Assembly (NCBI GenBank): GCA_963841425.1
Contig: CAWJCL010000001.1
Location: forward strand, 496,001 to 560,000
Direction of reading: 5' to 3'
Length of the DNA: 64,000 nucleotides
Source: DATEOR01 sp963841425
Lineage (GTDB): Bacteria > Actinomycetota > Thermoleophilia > Gaiellales > Gaiellaceae
In this document: positions 47,255-55,889 of the stretch, piece by piece
Numbering within the stretch: position 1 is the first letter of the stretch
Layout: each line of letters begins with the position of its first letter
The notes under the pieces: model-generated
Seen by the model: only the letters and a program-made list of their open reading frames with translations
Told to the model about the DNA's origin: nothing
Databases searched by the model: none
Program-made: the position numbers and the translations under genes

Positions 47255-47872
47255 ATGGCCACGCATGCCCAGCCCGAGTCCCTCGAGGCCACCTACGGCT
47301 CCGTCTGCCGCAGCACGCGCTGCACGGAGAAGCGGCGGCGGACTCTCGAGAGCGTCGTCCACCTCGCGGTGGAGCTCGCGCGCGAGGGCCGCGAGGGCCG
47401 AAAGGTGGGCACGCTCTTCGTCATCGGAGACGTGGACAACGTGCTCGCGCATTCGCGGTCGCTTCTCCTCGACCCGCTCTACGGGCACTCCGAAGACCTC
47501 ACGCACGTCGAGCTCCCCGAGTTCCGGGAGACCGTCAAGGAGCTGGCCCAGCTCGACGGCGCCTTCGTCGTCAGAGACGACGGCACCTTTGTCTCGGCCG
47601 GGCGCTACGTGGACGTCGAGGTCGGCGCTCCGGAGAACTTCCTTCCCGGCCTCGGAACGCGGCACGCCGCGGCGGCCTCGGTCAGCCGGCAGACGAACGC
47701 GATCGCCGTCGTCGTCTCGCAAAGCTCGGTCGTGCGCGTCTTCGCGAACGGCCAGGTGCGCGCGGAGATCATCCCGGAGCTCTTCCTCATGTCGAAGGAA
47801 GGCCTCTTCGCCTCCCGTGCCGACGTGCGCCAGATGCCCGAAGCCGGCGTCACCCTCGCCGTCGCCGACTAA
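47255..47872 (+). CDS. Stand-alone DisA_N-type diadenylate cyclase domain
   Basis: A protein of 205 residues, only the DAC domain. The DGA motif is at 101-103, Gly-Arg-Tyr follows, and the RHR position reads Arg136-His-Ala in GLGTRHAAAASVS. Then NAIAVVVSQSSVVRVFANGQ. It should form c-di-AMP from two ATP, but the third residue of RHR is changed. No HhH or membrane part is fused, unlike DisA or CdaA. Divergent from uvrC. Confidence 0.75.
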   Translation: MATHAQPESLEATYGSVCRSTRCTEKRRRTLESVVHLAVELAREGREGRKVGTLFVIGDVDNVLAHSRSLLLDPLYGHSEDLTHVELPEFRETVKELAQLDGAFVVRDDGTFVSAGRYVDVEVGAPENFLPGLGTRHAAAASVSRQTNAIAVVVSQSSVVRVFANGQVRAEIIPELFLMSKEGLFASRADVRQMPEAGVTLAVAD

Positions 47873-47877
47873 GGCGA

Positions 47878-47912
47878 GAGCCCACCCGGTTGCCCGCTGG
47901 TCGAGTGGGCTC
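47878..47912 (+). terminator. Hairpin after the cyclase gene
   Basis: GAGCCCAC (47878-47885) pairs with GTGGGCTC (47905-47912) across 19 nt, starting 6 bp after the stop. No U-tract. Confidence 0.5.
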
Positions 47913-47961
47913 CCGTTCAAGGTAGGGCGGAAACCGTCACGCAAGCGGCTACGATTGCGCC

Positions 47962-48666
47962 GTGCCCGCGGAGACCTCGACGCAATTCGTCGCATACACG
48001 CTCTACAAGGCGGATCCCGCCTGGCTGCGCCTTCCGATCGAGGAGCGCAACGCGGGCAAGGAGGGGTTCGCCGAGGTTGTATCCGCCTGGCAGGAGCGCA
48101 TGGAGCTTCGCTCCTACAGCCTCGTCGGCGTCCGGCCCGAAGTCGACTTCATGCACTGGAAGCTCACCGAGCGCTACGACGATCTCCGCGAGTTGACCAC
48201 CGATCTGAACGGGACGCCGCTTGCCCCGTACCTCTCGACGCCGTACTCCTACCTTGCGACCACCAAGCCGTCGCAGTACTTCGAGGACAAGAGCAAGCGG
48301 CCTCGGCGGGTCGTGCCGCGCGGCGCGCCCTACCTCGTCGTCTACCCCTTCGTGAAGAAGCGGGAGTGGTACTCCCTCCCGATGGACGACCGCCGCCGCG
48401 CCATGCAGGAGCACGCCGCGGTCGGCAGCCGCTTCGTCACGATCACGAATCACACGACCTACTCGTTCGGAATCGACGACCAGGAGTTCATGACTGCGTT
48501 CGAGTGCGAGAGCCCCGCCGACTTCCTCCAGCTGATGATGACGCTCCGGGAGACCGAGGCCTCGCGCTACACCGAGCGCGACACGCCGATTTTCGTCGGC
48601 ACGGCGCAGGAGCTGCCCGAGATCCTCGACTCGCTCGACGGCGCCGCCGCGCGCATCCAGGCGTAG
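47962..48666 (+). CDS. hemQ: Chlorite-dismutase-family protein (HemQ-like)
   Basis: A protein of 234 residues, GTG start. The family pattern is clear: QFVAYTLYKADPAW, YDDLRELTTDLNGTPLAPYL, LVVYPFVKKREWY with the coproheme-site Tyr, and the proximal-His region TITNHTTYSFGIDDQEF. In actinobacteria this group is coproheme decarboxylase, making heme b from coproheme. The TAG is immediately followed by an IS element; its last base belongs to the target duplication. Confidence 0.85.
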   Translation: MPAETSTQFVAYTLYKADPAWLRLPIEERNAGKEGFAEVVSAWQERMELRSYSLVGVRPEVDFMHWKLTERYDDLRELTTDLNGTPLAPYLSTPYSYLATTKPSQYFEDKSKRPRRVVPRGAPYLVVYPFVKKREWYSLPMDDRRRAMQEHAAVGSRFVTITNHTTYSFGIDDQEFMTAFECESPADFLQLMMTLRETEASRYTERDTPIFVGTAQELPEILDSLDGAAARIQA

Positions 48667-48671
48667 CTAGC
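48666..48671. repeat. Target-site duplication, left
   Basis: GCTAGC, repeated at 49739-49744 on the other side of the IS. Its first base is the last base of the hemQ-like stop codon. Confidence 0.75.
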
Positions 48672-49738
48672 TGTGACGACCACACACCTGTGAGACGGGT
48701 CTGATCTATCCGGGCCTCCCGAAAGGCTGAGGGGTGTCGACGCCCTTTGGCCCGAAAGGAGGCCCGGAATGAAACAGGTTATGGAGCGGCCGCGACGGAA
48801 GCTGCTCTCGTGGGAGTCCCGCTGCGAAATCGTGGCGCTGATCGAAGCAGGGATGAGCCCGCCCCTGGCCGCGGCCAGGGGCGGCGCCAGCCGCGCGACG
48901 GGCTATCGGTTGCTCGCCCGCTACCGCGCAGGCGGCTGGGCAGGGTTGCGCGACCGACCTTCGACGCCGCGCCGGCAGCCGCGACGCCTCTGCGCCGAGG
49001 CCGAGCAACTGATCGTCGCCGCTCGGCGTCGCTCGGCCTAGGGCCCGGTGCGGCTGGCCGGGCTCGTTCCGCATCCTCCCTCGACGATCGGCAAGGTCCT
49101 GCGCCGACACGGCTGCTCGCGGCTGCCGCGGCCTGCCGGCGCTGCGCGCTGCGCGCGTCGCTACGAGCGCGAGCGTCCCGGCGAGCTGCTGCACATCGAT
49201 ACGAAACGGCTGGGACGCTTCTGGGAGCCGGGGAAGCGCGTGCTCGGAGAGCAGGCCGGGCGCCCGCACAAGAACCGGCGCGTCGGCTGGCAACATCTGC
49301 ACGTCGCGATCGACGACCACTCGCGGCTCGCCTACGCAGAGCTGCTCCCCGGCCAGGACGCCGACTCCTGTGTCGCCTTCCTCGAGCGGGCCGTCGCCTG
49401 GTATCGGGAGCAGGGGATTGGGGTCGAGCGTCTGCTGACCGACAACGCCAAGGCTTATCACTCGCGGAGCTGGCTGCTGGCGAGCGGGCGGCTTGGGCTC
49501 GAGCGCCGCTACACGCGGATCTATCGCCCGCGCACGAACGGCAAGGCTGAGCGCTTCATCCAGACGCTGCTCCGCGAGTGGGCCTACGCACGCAGCTACC
49601 GCTCCAGCTCGGCTCGGGCCCGGGCCCGGGCCCGGGCGCTTAGTGGTTATCTGCGCTGGTACAACAGGCGTCGACCCCACAGCTCGCTCGGAGCCCGGCC
49701 ACCTATCAGCCGCGTCTCAAACCTCTGTGGTCACGACA
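48672..49738 (+). mobile_element. IS481-type insertion sequence, 1067 bp
   Basis: Starts TGTGACGACCACACACCTGT and ends with the imperfect inverted complement (TGTCGTGACCACAGAGGTTT read inward from the right). The ends share a GAGACG/CTGAT block further in. The perfect 6-bp duplication GCTAGC flanks it. One transposase frame fills the element but is interrupted by TAG. Confidence 0.82.
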
Positions 49739-49743
49739 GCTAG
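48769..49743 (+). pseudogene. IS481-family transposase with in-frame amber codon
   Basis: One frame runs from ATG 48769 to TAG 49743, broken only by TAG 49039-49041 after ARRRSA. The family expects Trp in the next position before GPVRLAGL, so TGG to TAG is the likely change. The N-terminal HTH (SWESRCEIVALIEAGMSP) and the DDE core are intact: Asp in HIDTKRLG, Asp in LLTDNAKAYHS, Glu in NGKAERFIQT. Near 49616-49640 five CGGGCC repeats encode an Arg-Ala tract. Confidence 0.82.
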
Positions 49744-49744
49744 C
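49739..49744. repeat. Target-site duplication, right
   Basis: GCTAGC, the mate of 48666-48671. Confidence 0.75.
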
Positions 49745-49799
49745 GAGACCGCTACTAGACGGTCGGGGCATCGTCAGGCGGGCCCTTCCGGCCAGGCGT

Positions 49800-50171
49800 C
49801 TAGTAGCCGTACGTGTGCTCGCGGCGCCACACGCGCCAAAGCGAGTATCCGCACGCAGCGAGCACGAAGATGAAGACGAGCACCTCGAGGCTCCCGCGCG
49901 GGTAGGGCGCGAGGATGGCGGCGCCGATGTTCGCGACCGCGAGGCCGACCGCGCCGTAGAACACCGCCTGCGAGCTTCCGGGCCACATGGCGATGTCGCC
50001 GCGGCGCTCGCGCCAGAGCAGGAAGAGAAAGAAGGCGATCGCGAGGAAAAATGCGATGCGTGCGAGCAGGAGCAGGCTGAAGAGCGCCGTCTGCAACTGG
50101 AGCAGCCAGATCCCGACCGCGATCAGCAGGATGATCGCGAAGCCGCGGACTGTGGGGTTGATCCGGCTCAT
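49800..50171 (-). CDS. Hypothetical four-helix membrane protein
   Basis: A protein of 123 residues from ATG 50171, which overlaps the upstream TGA (ATGA). Hydrophobic segments at about 8-24, 28-48, 68-85 and 92-112, ending with basic Trp/Arg residues. No family recognised. Coupled to the 50168-50530 gene. Confidence 0.6.
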   Translation of the reverse strand: MSRINPTVRGFAIILLIAVGIWLLQLQTALFSLLLLARIAFFLAIAFFLFLLWRERRGDIAMWPGSSQAVFYGAVGLAVANIGAAILAPYPRGSLEVLVFIFVLAACGYSLWRVWRREHTYGY

Positions 50172-50530
50172 GCCGTGGCGAACGCCCGGACCGAGAGCGC
50201 CGTCGCCAGGAGGGTAGCTCCCACGAACCACGCCAGGCGCCGGGCCGGCACGGGCGGCGCGTAGAGCCAGGGTGAGAGCGCGGCGAGAAGCGCGAACGTC
50301 CCGTATGCGTAGTGGAGCTTGTCGGGAGCCCGCCGGCCGTCGGAGAGGAGCAGCAGCCCGAGGGCGACCTGCGCGATGAGGAGCGATTGGCCGAGCGCGA
50401 GCGCGTGCGCGTACAGGCGCCCCGGATAGCGCTTCCGCCACAGGTAGATCCCGCCCCACCCGAACGCGAGCAGGTTGACGGCGATGACGAGCACGGCGTT
50501 CAGCTCGTGGAGGCCAAGCACGGTCGCCAC
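50168..50530 (-). CDS. Hypothetical four-helix membrane protein
   Basis: A protein of 120 residues, GTG start. Four membrane helices; a short Lys-Leu-His-Tyr-Ala-Tyr-Gly motif between helices 2 and 3 may be functional. No assignment. Divergent from the peroxiredoxin gene by 25 bp. Confidence 0.6.
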   Translation of the reverse strand: MATVLGLHELNAVLVIAVNLLAFGWGGIYLWRKRYPGRLYAHALALGQSLLIAQVALGLLLLSDGRRAPDKLHYAYGTFALLAALSPWLYAPPVPARRLAWFVGATLLATALSVRAFATA

Positions 50531-50555
50531 CCTAACGGCGCGTACACTCCCGAAG

Positions 50556-51011
50556 GTGATCGACGAAGGCGCGCCGGCTCCCGATTTCGAGCTCGTCAGC
50601 GACTCGGGCGTGAGCGTCCGGCTGTCCGGGTTACGCGGTTCTCCCGTCGTCCTCTACTTCTATCCCGCCGACGACACGGCCGGCTGCACGACGGAGGCGT
50701 GCGAGTTCCGCGACGAGTACTCCCGCTTTCGCGAGCGCGGCGCGGTCGTGCTCGGCGTGAGCCCGGACGACGAGGCCTCGCACGTGCGCTTCAAGGAGAA
50801 GTACTCGCTTCCTTTCACGCTGTTGGCCGACCCCGACCACGAGGTCGCCGAGGACTACGGAGTCTGGGTCGAGAAGAACACGTACGGGAAGAAGCGCATG
50901 GGCATCAAGCGCTCGACCTTCGTCATCGATGCCGACGGCAACGTCGCCCGCGCGATGTACGGCGTGAAGCCCGAGGGCCACGCCGACGAGGTGTTCGAGG
51001 CTCTGCCCTAG
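50556..51011 (+). CDS. bcp: Thioredoxin-dependent peroxiredoxin (BCP type)
   Basis: A protein of 151 residues from GTG 50556. The start Ala-Pro-Asp-Phe-Glu-Leu, VVLYFYPADDTAGCTTEACE with the peroxidatic Cys and a second Cys five residues on, then GVSPDDEASHVRF and RSTFVIDADG. This is the 1-Cys/atypical 2-Cys PrxQ layout; it reduces peroxides in the cytosol. Confidence 0.92.
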   Translation: MIDEGAPAPDFELVSDSGVSVRLSGLRGSPVVLYFYPADDTAGCTTEACEFRDEYSRFRERGAVVLGVSPDDEASHVRFKEKYSLPFTLLADPDHEVAEDYGVWVEKNTYGKKRMGIKRSTFVIDADGNVARAMYGVKPEGHADEVFEALP

Positions 51012-51012
51012 G

Positions 51013-51975
51013 CTAGGCGCCGAGGGGGCGGAAGCGTTGCGCAGCACCCCAGGTCGCCGCGACGACGAGCACGACTGCCGCAACGACGATGAGGATTGCC
51101 TGCGCCGCGACGGCGAACGCGATCGCCTGCGAGGTGCCGATGCCGCTCGCAACGAGGATCGCCGCGCCCGCGCCTGCCTGGGTGGCAGCACCGGCGGGGG
51201 CGATCGGGAGCGCTGAGGATGCGGCAGCCGCCACGAGGAACGCGACGGCGAGCGGGAACGAGACGCTCACGCCGAGGGCGGCGAGCAGGAAGAAGAGGCC
51301 GACCGCCCGCGCGACCCACGAGGCGAGGACGAAGACCATCGACTTCCAGGCCTCCCGGGGCGAAGTCGTGCGATCTGCGAGCCACCGGCCGACCCGGAAG
51401 CGGATCAGGCGGCCGCTCGCAACGAAGCGCGGCAGGAACAAGATGACGATTGCGGCGGCGACGCCGGCAGCGGCCACGACACCCATTCCGGCGCGGACGC
51501 CCACCGAGCTGTCGGATGTCGCCGCGGCGGACGATGCGAGAGGCATCAGCGCGGCGGTGTCGATCATCCCGAGCATGAAGAGGGAGAGGCAGACCGTGCC
51601 GACGCAGGAGTCGCTCGCGCCGAAGCGACGGACGACGGCGACCCGCACGACGTCGTCGAAGCGGCCCGGAAGGGCTGCGCCGCCGACCGCGGCTGCCCCG
51701 CCCGCGGCCGCGAGGGCCATCTTGTGCGGGCGCTGCGCGGGTGCGAAGAGACGGTGCCAACCGAAGGCCTTGAAGGCGTAAGAGAGGAGGAAGAAGCCGC
51801 CCGCGGCCCCGACGAGCTGGAAATCGGCGTTGGCGAGGGGCCAGCCGGTCTCGGCGAAGTGCCGGGCGGCGAGGACCGCGACGCCGATGCCGAGCACCGC
51901 CGACGAGACGTTGAGCGCGATCCTGCCCTTCCTGGACCGGCACAGGTCGATGAACCCTCGCATGCTCTTCACCAT
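51013..51975 (-). CDS. Flippase-like / LPG synthase TM-domain protein (UPF0104)
   Basis: A protein of 320 residues with about eight membrane helices. The AGGAAAVGGAALPGRFDDVVRV stretch and a PIAPAGAATQAGAGAAI segment correspond to the two conserved Pro/Gly motifs of the lysylphosphatidylglycerol synthase TM region. No catalytic synthase domain follows. Probably moves lipids or glycolipid intermediates. ATG 51975 chosen; ATG 51963 is an alternative. Confidence 0.75.
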   Translation of the reverse strand: MVKSMRGFIDLCRSRKGRIALNVSSAVLGIGVAVLAARHFAETGWPLANADFQLVGAAGGFFLLSYAFKAFGWHRLFAPAQRPHKMALAAAGGAAAVGGAALPGRFDDVVRVAVVRRFGASDSCVGTVCLSLFMLGMIDTAALMPLASSAAATSDSSVGVRAGMGVVAAAGVAAAIVILFLPRFVASGRLIRFRVGRWLADRTTSPREAWKSMVFVLASWVARAVGLFFLLAALGVSVSFPLAVAFLVAAAASSALPIAPAGAATQAGAGAAILVASGIGTSQAIAFAVAAQAILIVVAAVVLVVAATWGAAQRFRPLGA

Positions 51976-52194
51976 CGTCGCGTTACCCAACGGGCTCAAC
52001 CCGCAAAAGGGTATGAATGGCTGACCGAATCGAGGAAAAGAGTGAAATAGGCCGCGGCCCGGTGGACGGGGCGCCAAGGGGGGCCGCTCGACCAGGGTAG
52101 AGGACAGGGCCAGACGGCGTCGCAATCGTCATCGCCTTGCCGAGCTTTGTCGTGGGTGGTGTCAGTCCTGCCGGCGCCGACGCTCAGCGTTCAG

Positions 52195-52278
52195 TGCGGA
52201 TGAGAGGACTTGAACCTCCACGGGCTTTCGCCCACACGGACCTGAACCGTGCGCGTCTACCAATTCCGCCACATCCGC
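52195..52278 (-). tRNA. tRNA-Leu (anticodon CAG)
   Basis: An 84-nt class II tRNA on the minus strand. Acceptor GCGGATG with CATCCGC and discriminator A, GGCGGAATTGGTAGACGC D-arm, anticodon loop TTCAGGT, a variable arm with GGGCGAAAGCCC-type stem, and GGTTCAAGTCC T-arm. CCA not encoded. Confidence 0.93.
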
Positions 52279-52313
52279 GCGGTGAGGCGATTGTATCGGC
52301 GGGCGCGGCGCGA

Positions 52314-52565
52314 CTACGGGCGATGCGAGCGGTCGTCGTCCGACTCTTCGAGCACCGGCAGGTTCGCCAGGTCGCGCTCGACGCTCGCCTGAAAATCGTC
52401 CTCCCGTCCGGCGTCGCCCTCGATGACCGTCAGGGCTTCCTTTCGCCGGGCGCGCTTTCGGCCGGCGCGCGCGTCCCTCCCGACCTTGGCCGAGACGCGC
52501 GGCCATTCCACCCCCGCAATCAAGACGAGGGCGCACGCGAGAAGCACGAAGGCAACCACGCCCAT
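52314..52565 (-). CDS. Small single-helix membrane protein
   Basis: A protein of 83 residues: an N-terminal membrane helix (VVAFVLLACALVLIAGV), then a basic stretch with RAGRKRARRKE, then an acidic tail. No family recognised. Located just upstream of tRNA-Leu on the same strand. Confidence 0.52.
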   Translation of the reverse strand: MGVVAFVLLACALVLIAGVEWPRVSAKVGRDARAGRKRARRKEALTVIEGDAGREDDFQASVERDLANLPVLEESDDDRSHRP

Positions 52566-52622
52566 CGCCTCATTGTAGTCCCGGGACTAAGGAGCCGGGC
52601 GCTTTCGTCCGATACGTGAAAC

Positions 52623-52793
52623 GTGTTCCCCCGGGACGTACCGCTCGCCCTTCTCCTCATCAGCATGGCCTGGATGACGGTCGCCCGCGCCGTGCTCGTC
52701 TTCGCCCAGAAGCTCCCGCCGACATGCCGGGACTGCGGGCTCAAGCTCGAGCGCAGGTATCTCGGCGAATCGGTCTGCAACTGCCACCGCTAG
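52623..52793 (+). CDS. Small membrane-anchored zinc-ribbon peptide
   Basis: Fifty-six residues from GTG 52623: a hydrophobic N-terminal helix (VPLALLLISMAWMTVARAVL) followed by TCRDCGLKLERRYLGESVC and a final Asn-Cys-His. The CxxC and CxC-His would bind one zinc. The order helix then knuckle is compact and plausible, but there is no homology support. Divergent from the 52314-52565 gene. Confidence 0.48.
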   Translation: MFPRDVPLALLLISMAWMTVARAVLVFAQKLPPTCRDCGLKLERRYLGESVCNCHR

Positions 52794-52824
52794 GCACCTG
52801 AGCGGCTCCAGGCCTGCCGCAGAC

Positions 52825-53679
52825 CTAAGCGCCGACGGTGTACAGCGTGCGCCCGGGCCGCTCGCCGCGCACGAGCTTCCGCGCGTAGAGGCGCTCGTCG
52901 GCCGCTCGGTAGAGGGAGAGCGCGTTCTCACCGTCCGTGGGAAAGACCGCCCAGCCGAACGTGATCGCGCTGTCCTGGCGCGCCACGCCGCCCTCGAGCC
53001 TCGTAGCGAGCGCCGCGGCTTCCTCGGCCCGTCCAAAACTCGTGAGAACGGCGAACTCGTCGCCGCCGACGCGGGCGACCTCGTCCTCCGGGCGGAGCGA
53101 GCTCCCGAGCATGAGCGCGAGGCGCCGCAATGCGTCGTTGCCCTCCGCGTGTCCCTGCGAGTCATTGATCGCCTTGAGCCCGTCCATGTCGCCGAGGAGA
53201 AGTGCGAACGGCGTGCCGGCCTCGAACCGCCGGGCGATCGCAGCCTCGAAAGCGCGCGTGTTCGGCAGGCCCGTCAGGAAGTCGCGCTCCGCGAGAACGC
53301 GCAGCCGCTCGACGAGCTCGTAGTCTCGCGCCGAGAACCAGCCGAGCAAGCCGCCCATCGTCGCGTACGTGAGGAAGCGAATCGGAGTCGAAAGCGTGAG
53401 GAGCTCCGACGGCGCGATGTTGGGATTGACGACGACGCCGAGCGTGAAGAAAGCGACGGCGATGCAACCTGCCAGGATCCCGCGCTTCACGCCGCCGGTC
53501 AGCGCCAGCGCGGCGACCGGAAGGTAGAAGAGGTGTGCGATTCCGAGACCCGGGACCTCGAAGACGACAAACGTCGTGAACACGAGCGCATAGCTCGCGA
53601 TCGCAAGGCTCATGACGAGCGATCGGTGTTGGTAGGCCGCGTTCACCCTCTCGAATGCAGAGTACGAGCACGGCGGCAC
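52825..53679 (-). CDS. Membrane-bound GGDEF diguanylate cyclase
   Basis: A protein of 284 residues. About five membrane helices fill residues 20-115, and the GGDEF domain begins at ERDFLTGLPNTRAF. GGDEF is at 205-209 and is preceded by Arg-Pro-Glu-Asp exactly five residues earlier, the RxxD inhibitory site. So it should make c-di-GMP and be feedback-inhibited. No EAL domain. Confidence 0.92.
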   Translation of the reverse strand: MPPCSYSAFERVNAAYQHRSLVMSLAIASYALVFTTFVVFEVPGLGIAHLFYLPVAALALTGGVKRGILAGCIAVAFFTLGVVVNPNIAPSELLTLSTPIRFLTYATMGGLLGWFSARDYELVERLRVLAERDFLTGLPNTRAFEAAIARRFEAGTPFALLLGDMDGLKAINDSQGHAEGNDALRRLALMLGSSLRPEDEVARVGGDEFAVLTSFGRAEEAAALATRLEGGVARQDSAITFGWAVFPTDGENALSLYRAADERLYARKLVRGERPGRTLYTVGA

Positions 53680-53706
53680 CGTTTACGTCACTCGTACGAG
53701 TGATTC

Positions 53707-54897
53707 TCAGGCGACGAGCTCGCGCACCGCGCCCGTGAGCACGCGCGCGCCGAGCTCGCATTGCTCGGGCGGGGTGTACTCGTCGGGCGAGTGGCTGATG
53801 CCTCCGCGGCTCGGCACGAACAGCATCGCGGAGGGAACGTGACGCGCGAGGACCATGGCGTCGTGGCCGGCTCCGCTCGGCATCTTCCTGAACGAGGCTC
53901 CTTCCGTCTGCGCTGCCTCGACGAGCGCCTCCTGGAGCCTCCGGTCGAGGGCGACCGGAGGCTTGCGGTGCGTGACTGAGATCTCCGGGCCCAGACCCTC
54001 CTCGGCGGCGATCCGCTCGACGGTCTCGCGCACGAACGCCTCGGCACGCTCGAAGCCCTCGACGGTCGGCGAGCGGACGTCGATCGTGAACTCGGCGAGC
54101 CCGGGGATCACGTTGAATCCGCCCGGCTCGACCGAGACGATCCCGACATTGGCGGTCATGTCGTCGCGGGCGCGGGCCTCCTGCCGCAGCTCGAGGACGA
54201 TGCGCGAGGCGCCGGCGAGCGCGTCGCGGCGCCCGTCCATGGGCGTCGTGCCGGCGTGGTTGGCCGCACCCAGAAGCTTCACGCGGAAGCCGAGAAGCCC
54301 GGTGATGGCCGTGACGACGCCCAGGTCCTCCCCACTCTGCTCGAGCACGGGCCCCTGCTCGATGTGGAGCTCGAGGTAGGCGCCGACCCGGTCGACTCCG
54401 CGCGCTTCGGTCAAGCGTTCGAAGTCGAAGCCGGCGCGCGCCATCGCGTCCGCGACGCCGCGGCGACGCCAGTCGTCCAGGTCCAGCTCGCCGCAGAAGG
54501 CGCGGCTGCCGAGCATCCCGGTCTGGAAGCGGCTGCCCTCCTCGTCGTTGAAGGAAACCACCCAGAGCGGCCGGCTCGGCTCGACGCCAGCCGCGCGCAG
54601 CGCGCGGACTGCGGTGAGGGCGGCGAGCACGCCGAGGGCGCCGTCGTAGCGCCCACCGCGCGGGACCGTGTCGAGGTGAGAGCCGACGAGCACCGCCTTC
54701 CCCGCCCCTGCGTCCCAGCGGCCGAAGACATTGCCCGCCGGATCGAGCTCGGCCTCGAGCCCGAGCTCCTCCAGCCGCTGCATGAGCCAGTCATTCGCCT
54801 GCGCGAGCTCCGGGGACCAGGCGAAGCGGGAGACGCCGCCGCCGTCGGCGCCGATCTGAGCAGCAGCCTCGAGCTCAGCCGCGAGCGAGGACACCAC
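53707..54897 (-). CDS. M20-type amidohydrolase (allantoate/N-carbamoyl amino-acid hydrolase family)
   Basis: A protein of 396 residues, GTG start. Metal-site motifs in order: VLVGSHLDTVPRGGRYDGAL, SFNDEEGSRF, ELHIEQGPVLE, and the C-terminal SGAGHDAMVLAR and ISHSPDEYT. This is the hydantoinase/carbamoylase group using two Mn or Zn ions. Candidate substrates: allantoate, ureidoglycine, beta-ureidopropionate or N-carbamoyl amino acids. Overlaps the DedA gene by 23 bp. Confidence 0.9.
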   Translation of the reverse strand: MVSSLAAELEAAAQIGADGGGVSRFAWSPELAQANDWLMQRLEELGLEAELDPAGNVFGRWDAGAGKAVLVGSHLDTVPRGGRYDGALGVLAALTAVRALRAAGVEPSRPLWVVSFNDEEGSRFQTGMLGSRAFCGELDLDDWRRRGVADAMARAGFDFERLTEARGVDRVGAYLELHIEQGPVLEQSGEDLGVVTAITGLLGFRVKLLGAANHAGTTPMDGRRDALAGASRIVLELRQEARARDDMTANVGIVSVEPGGFNVIPGLAEFTIDVRSPTVEGFERAEAFVRETVERIAAEEGLGPEISVTHRKPPVALDRRLQEALVEAAQTEGASFRKMPSGAGHDAMVLARHVPSAMLFVPSRGGISHSPDEYTPPEQCELGARVLTGAVRELVA

Positions 54898-55474
54898 GCC
54901 TCTTCAGCCAGCGGTAGAGCTCGATCGCGCCCGTGATCGCAAGTGCGATCCCGAACGCAAGGAGAAACCCCTTCCACGGCTGCTCCTCGAAGGCCCGGCC
55001 GCCGAAGTAGCCGAGCATCGCGGCATAGCCGGCCCAGAGGAAGCCGGCCACCACGTCGAAGCGGATGAACCGGTGCCACGCCATCTCGAGCAGGCCGCAG
55101 GCCAGCGTCACCGCCGTGCGGCCGCCGGGGATGAAGCGTCCGATGAGGATCAGGTAGCCGCCTCGCTCCTGGATCTGCTCCTCGGCCCAGTCGATCCGCT
55201 TGCGGCGCTCGCCCTGGAACCACCGCGCCACGATGCGGTGGCCCGCCTTTCTCCCGATCCAGTACGCCGTGTTGTCGCCCAGGATCGCGCCGCCGGCCGC
55301 GCAGAGGATGACGAGCCAGAGCATGAGGTCGCCGGTCGAGGCGAGCACGCCGGCGAGGATCACGGATGTCTCGCTGGGGACGAGCGGGATGATCACGTCG
55401 AGCGCGGCGACGGCGAAGAGGAATGCGTACGTCCACGGCGACCCGGAGACGTACTGCGTGAGCGAGTCGAACAC
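54875..55474 (-). CDS. DedA family membrane protein
   Basis: A protein of 199 residues, GTG start. VTX-type segment with IPLVPSETSVILAGVLAS, GAILGDNTAYWIGRKAG, and FIPGGRTAVTLACG with the conserved Arg. Members move undecaprenyl phosphate or other lipids and support proton-motive force. Confidence 0.9.
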   Translation of the reverse strand: MFDSLTQYVSGSPWTYAFLFAVAALDVIIPLVPSETSVILAGVLASTGDLMLWLVILCAAGGAILGDNTAYWIGRKAGHRIVARWFQGERRKRIDWAEEQIQERGGYLILIGRFIPGGRTAVTLACGLLEMAWHRFIRFDVVAGFLWAGYAAMLGYFGGRAFEEQPWKGFLLAFGIALAITGAIELYRWLKRRGVLARG

Positions 55475-55492
55475 GGTCTCGAGCCGAACCTC

Positions 55493-55885
55493 TTAGTGGG
55501 CGTGCTCGTCGGGAAGGCCGAAGCGGCGCGCCGTGCCCTCCTCCGAGTCGAACTGGATGAGCACTGCGGCCTCGTCCCCGACGACCCAGGCATCGTGACC
55601 GGGCTCGATGGTCACGACCTGCGGCGCCACGTACTCGAAGGTGCAGCCGTCGCCGTACTCGCCGGCGATGTGGCCGCGGGCGAGGAAGCCGATGTGCGCG
55701 TGCATGCAGAGCTCGGTCTCGACGTTCGGGCGCATGTGGGTCGACCAGCGGAAGCCGGGCGGGTAGACGACGCGCTTCACCCGCCCGTTCCCCACGCGCG
55801 CGATGTCGATCTCGGCGCCCCCGACCTCGCGGTGGTCGGATCCCTCGATGGGTGCGGTGAGCGGATCCATGGGCGTCAGGGGCAT
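55493..55885 (-). CDS. Cupin-domain protein
   Basis: A protein of 130 residues. A single cupin barrel with His in STHMRPNVETELCMHAH, the Gly-His-Ile-Ala-Gly-Glu-Tyr segment and VVTIEPGHDAWV. Metal ligands are plausible, the reaction is not assignable. It lies 4 bp downstream of the FAD oxidoreductase gene and is probably its operon partner. Confidence 0.78.
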   Translation of the reverse strand: MPLTPMDPLTAPIEGSDHREVGGAEIDIARVGNGRVKRVVYPPGFRWSTHMRPNVETELCMHAHIGFLARGHIAGEYGDGCTFEYVAPQVVTIEPGHDAWVVGDEAAVLIQFDSEEGTARRFGLPDEHAH

Positions 55886-55889
55886 TAGC

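Noticed and set aside
49039..49041. Programmed read-through or pyrrolysine at the transposase TAG
   Set aside because: No second UAG in neighbouring frames behaves this way, and many genes here (fba, bcp, pruA neighbours) use TAG as a true stop. A point mutation is simpler.
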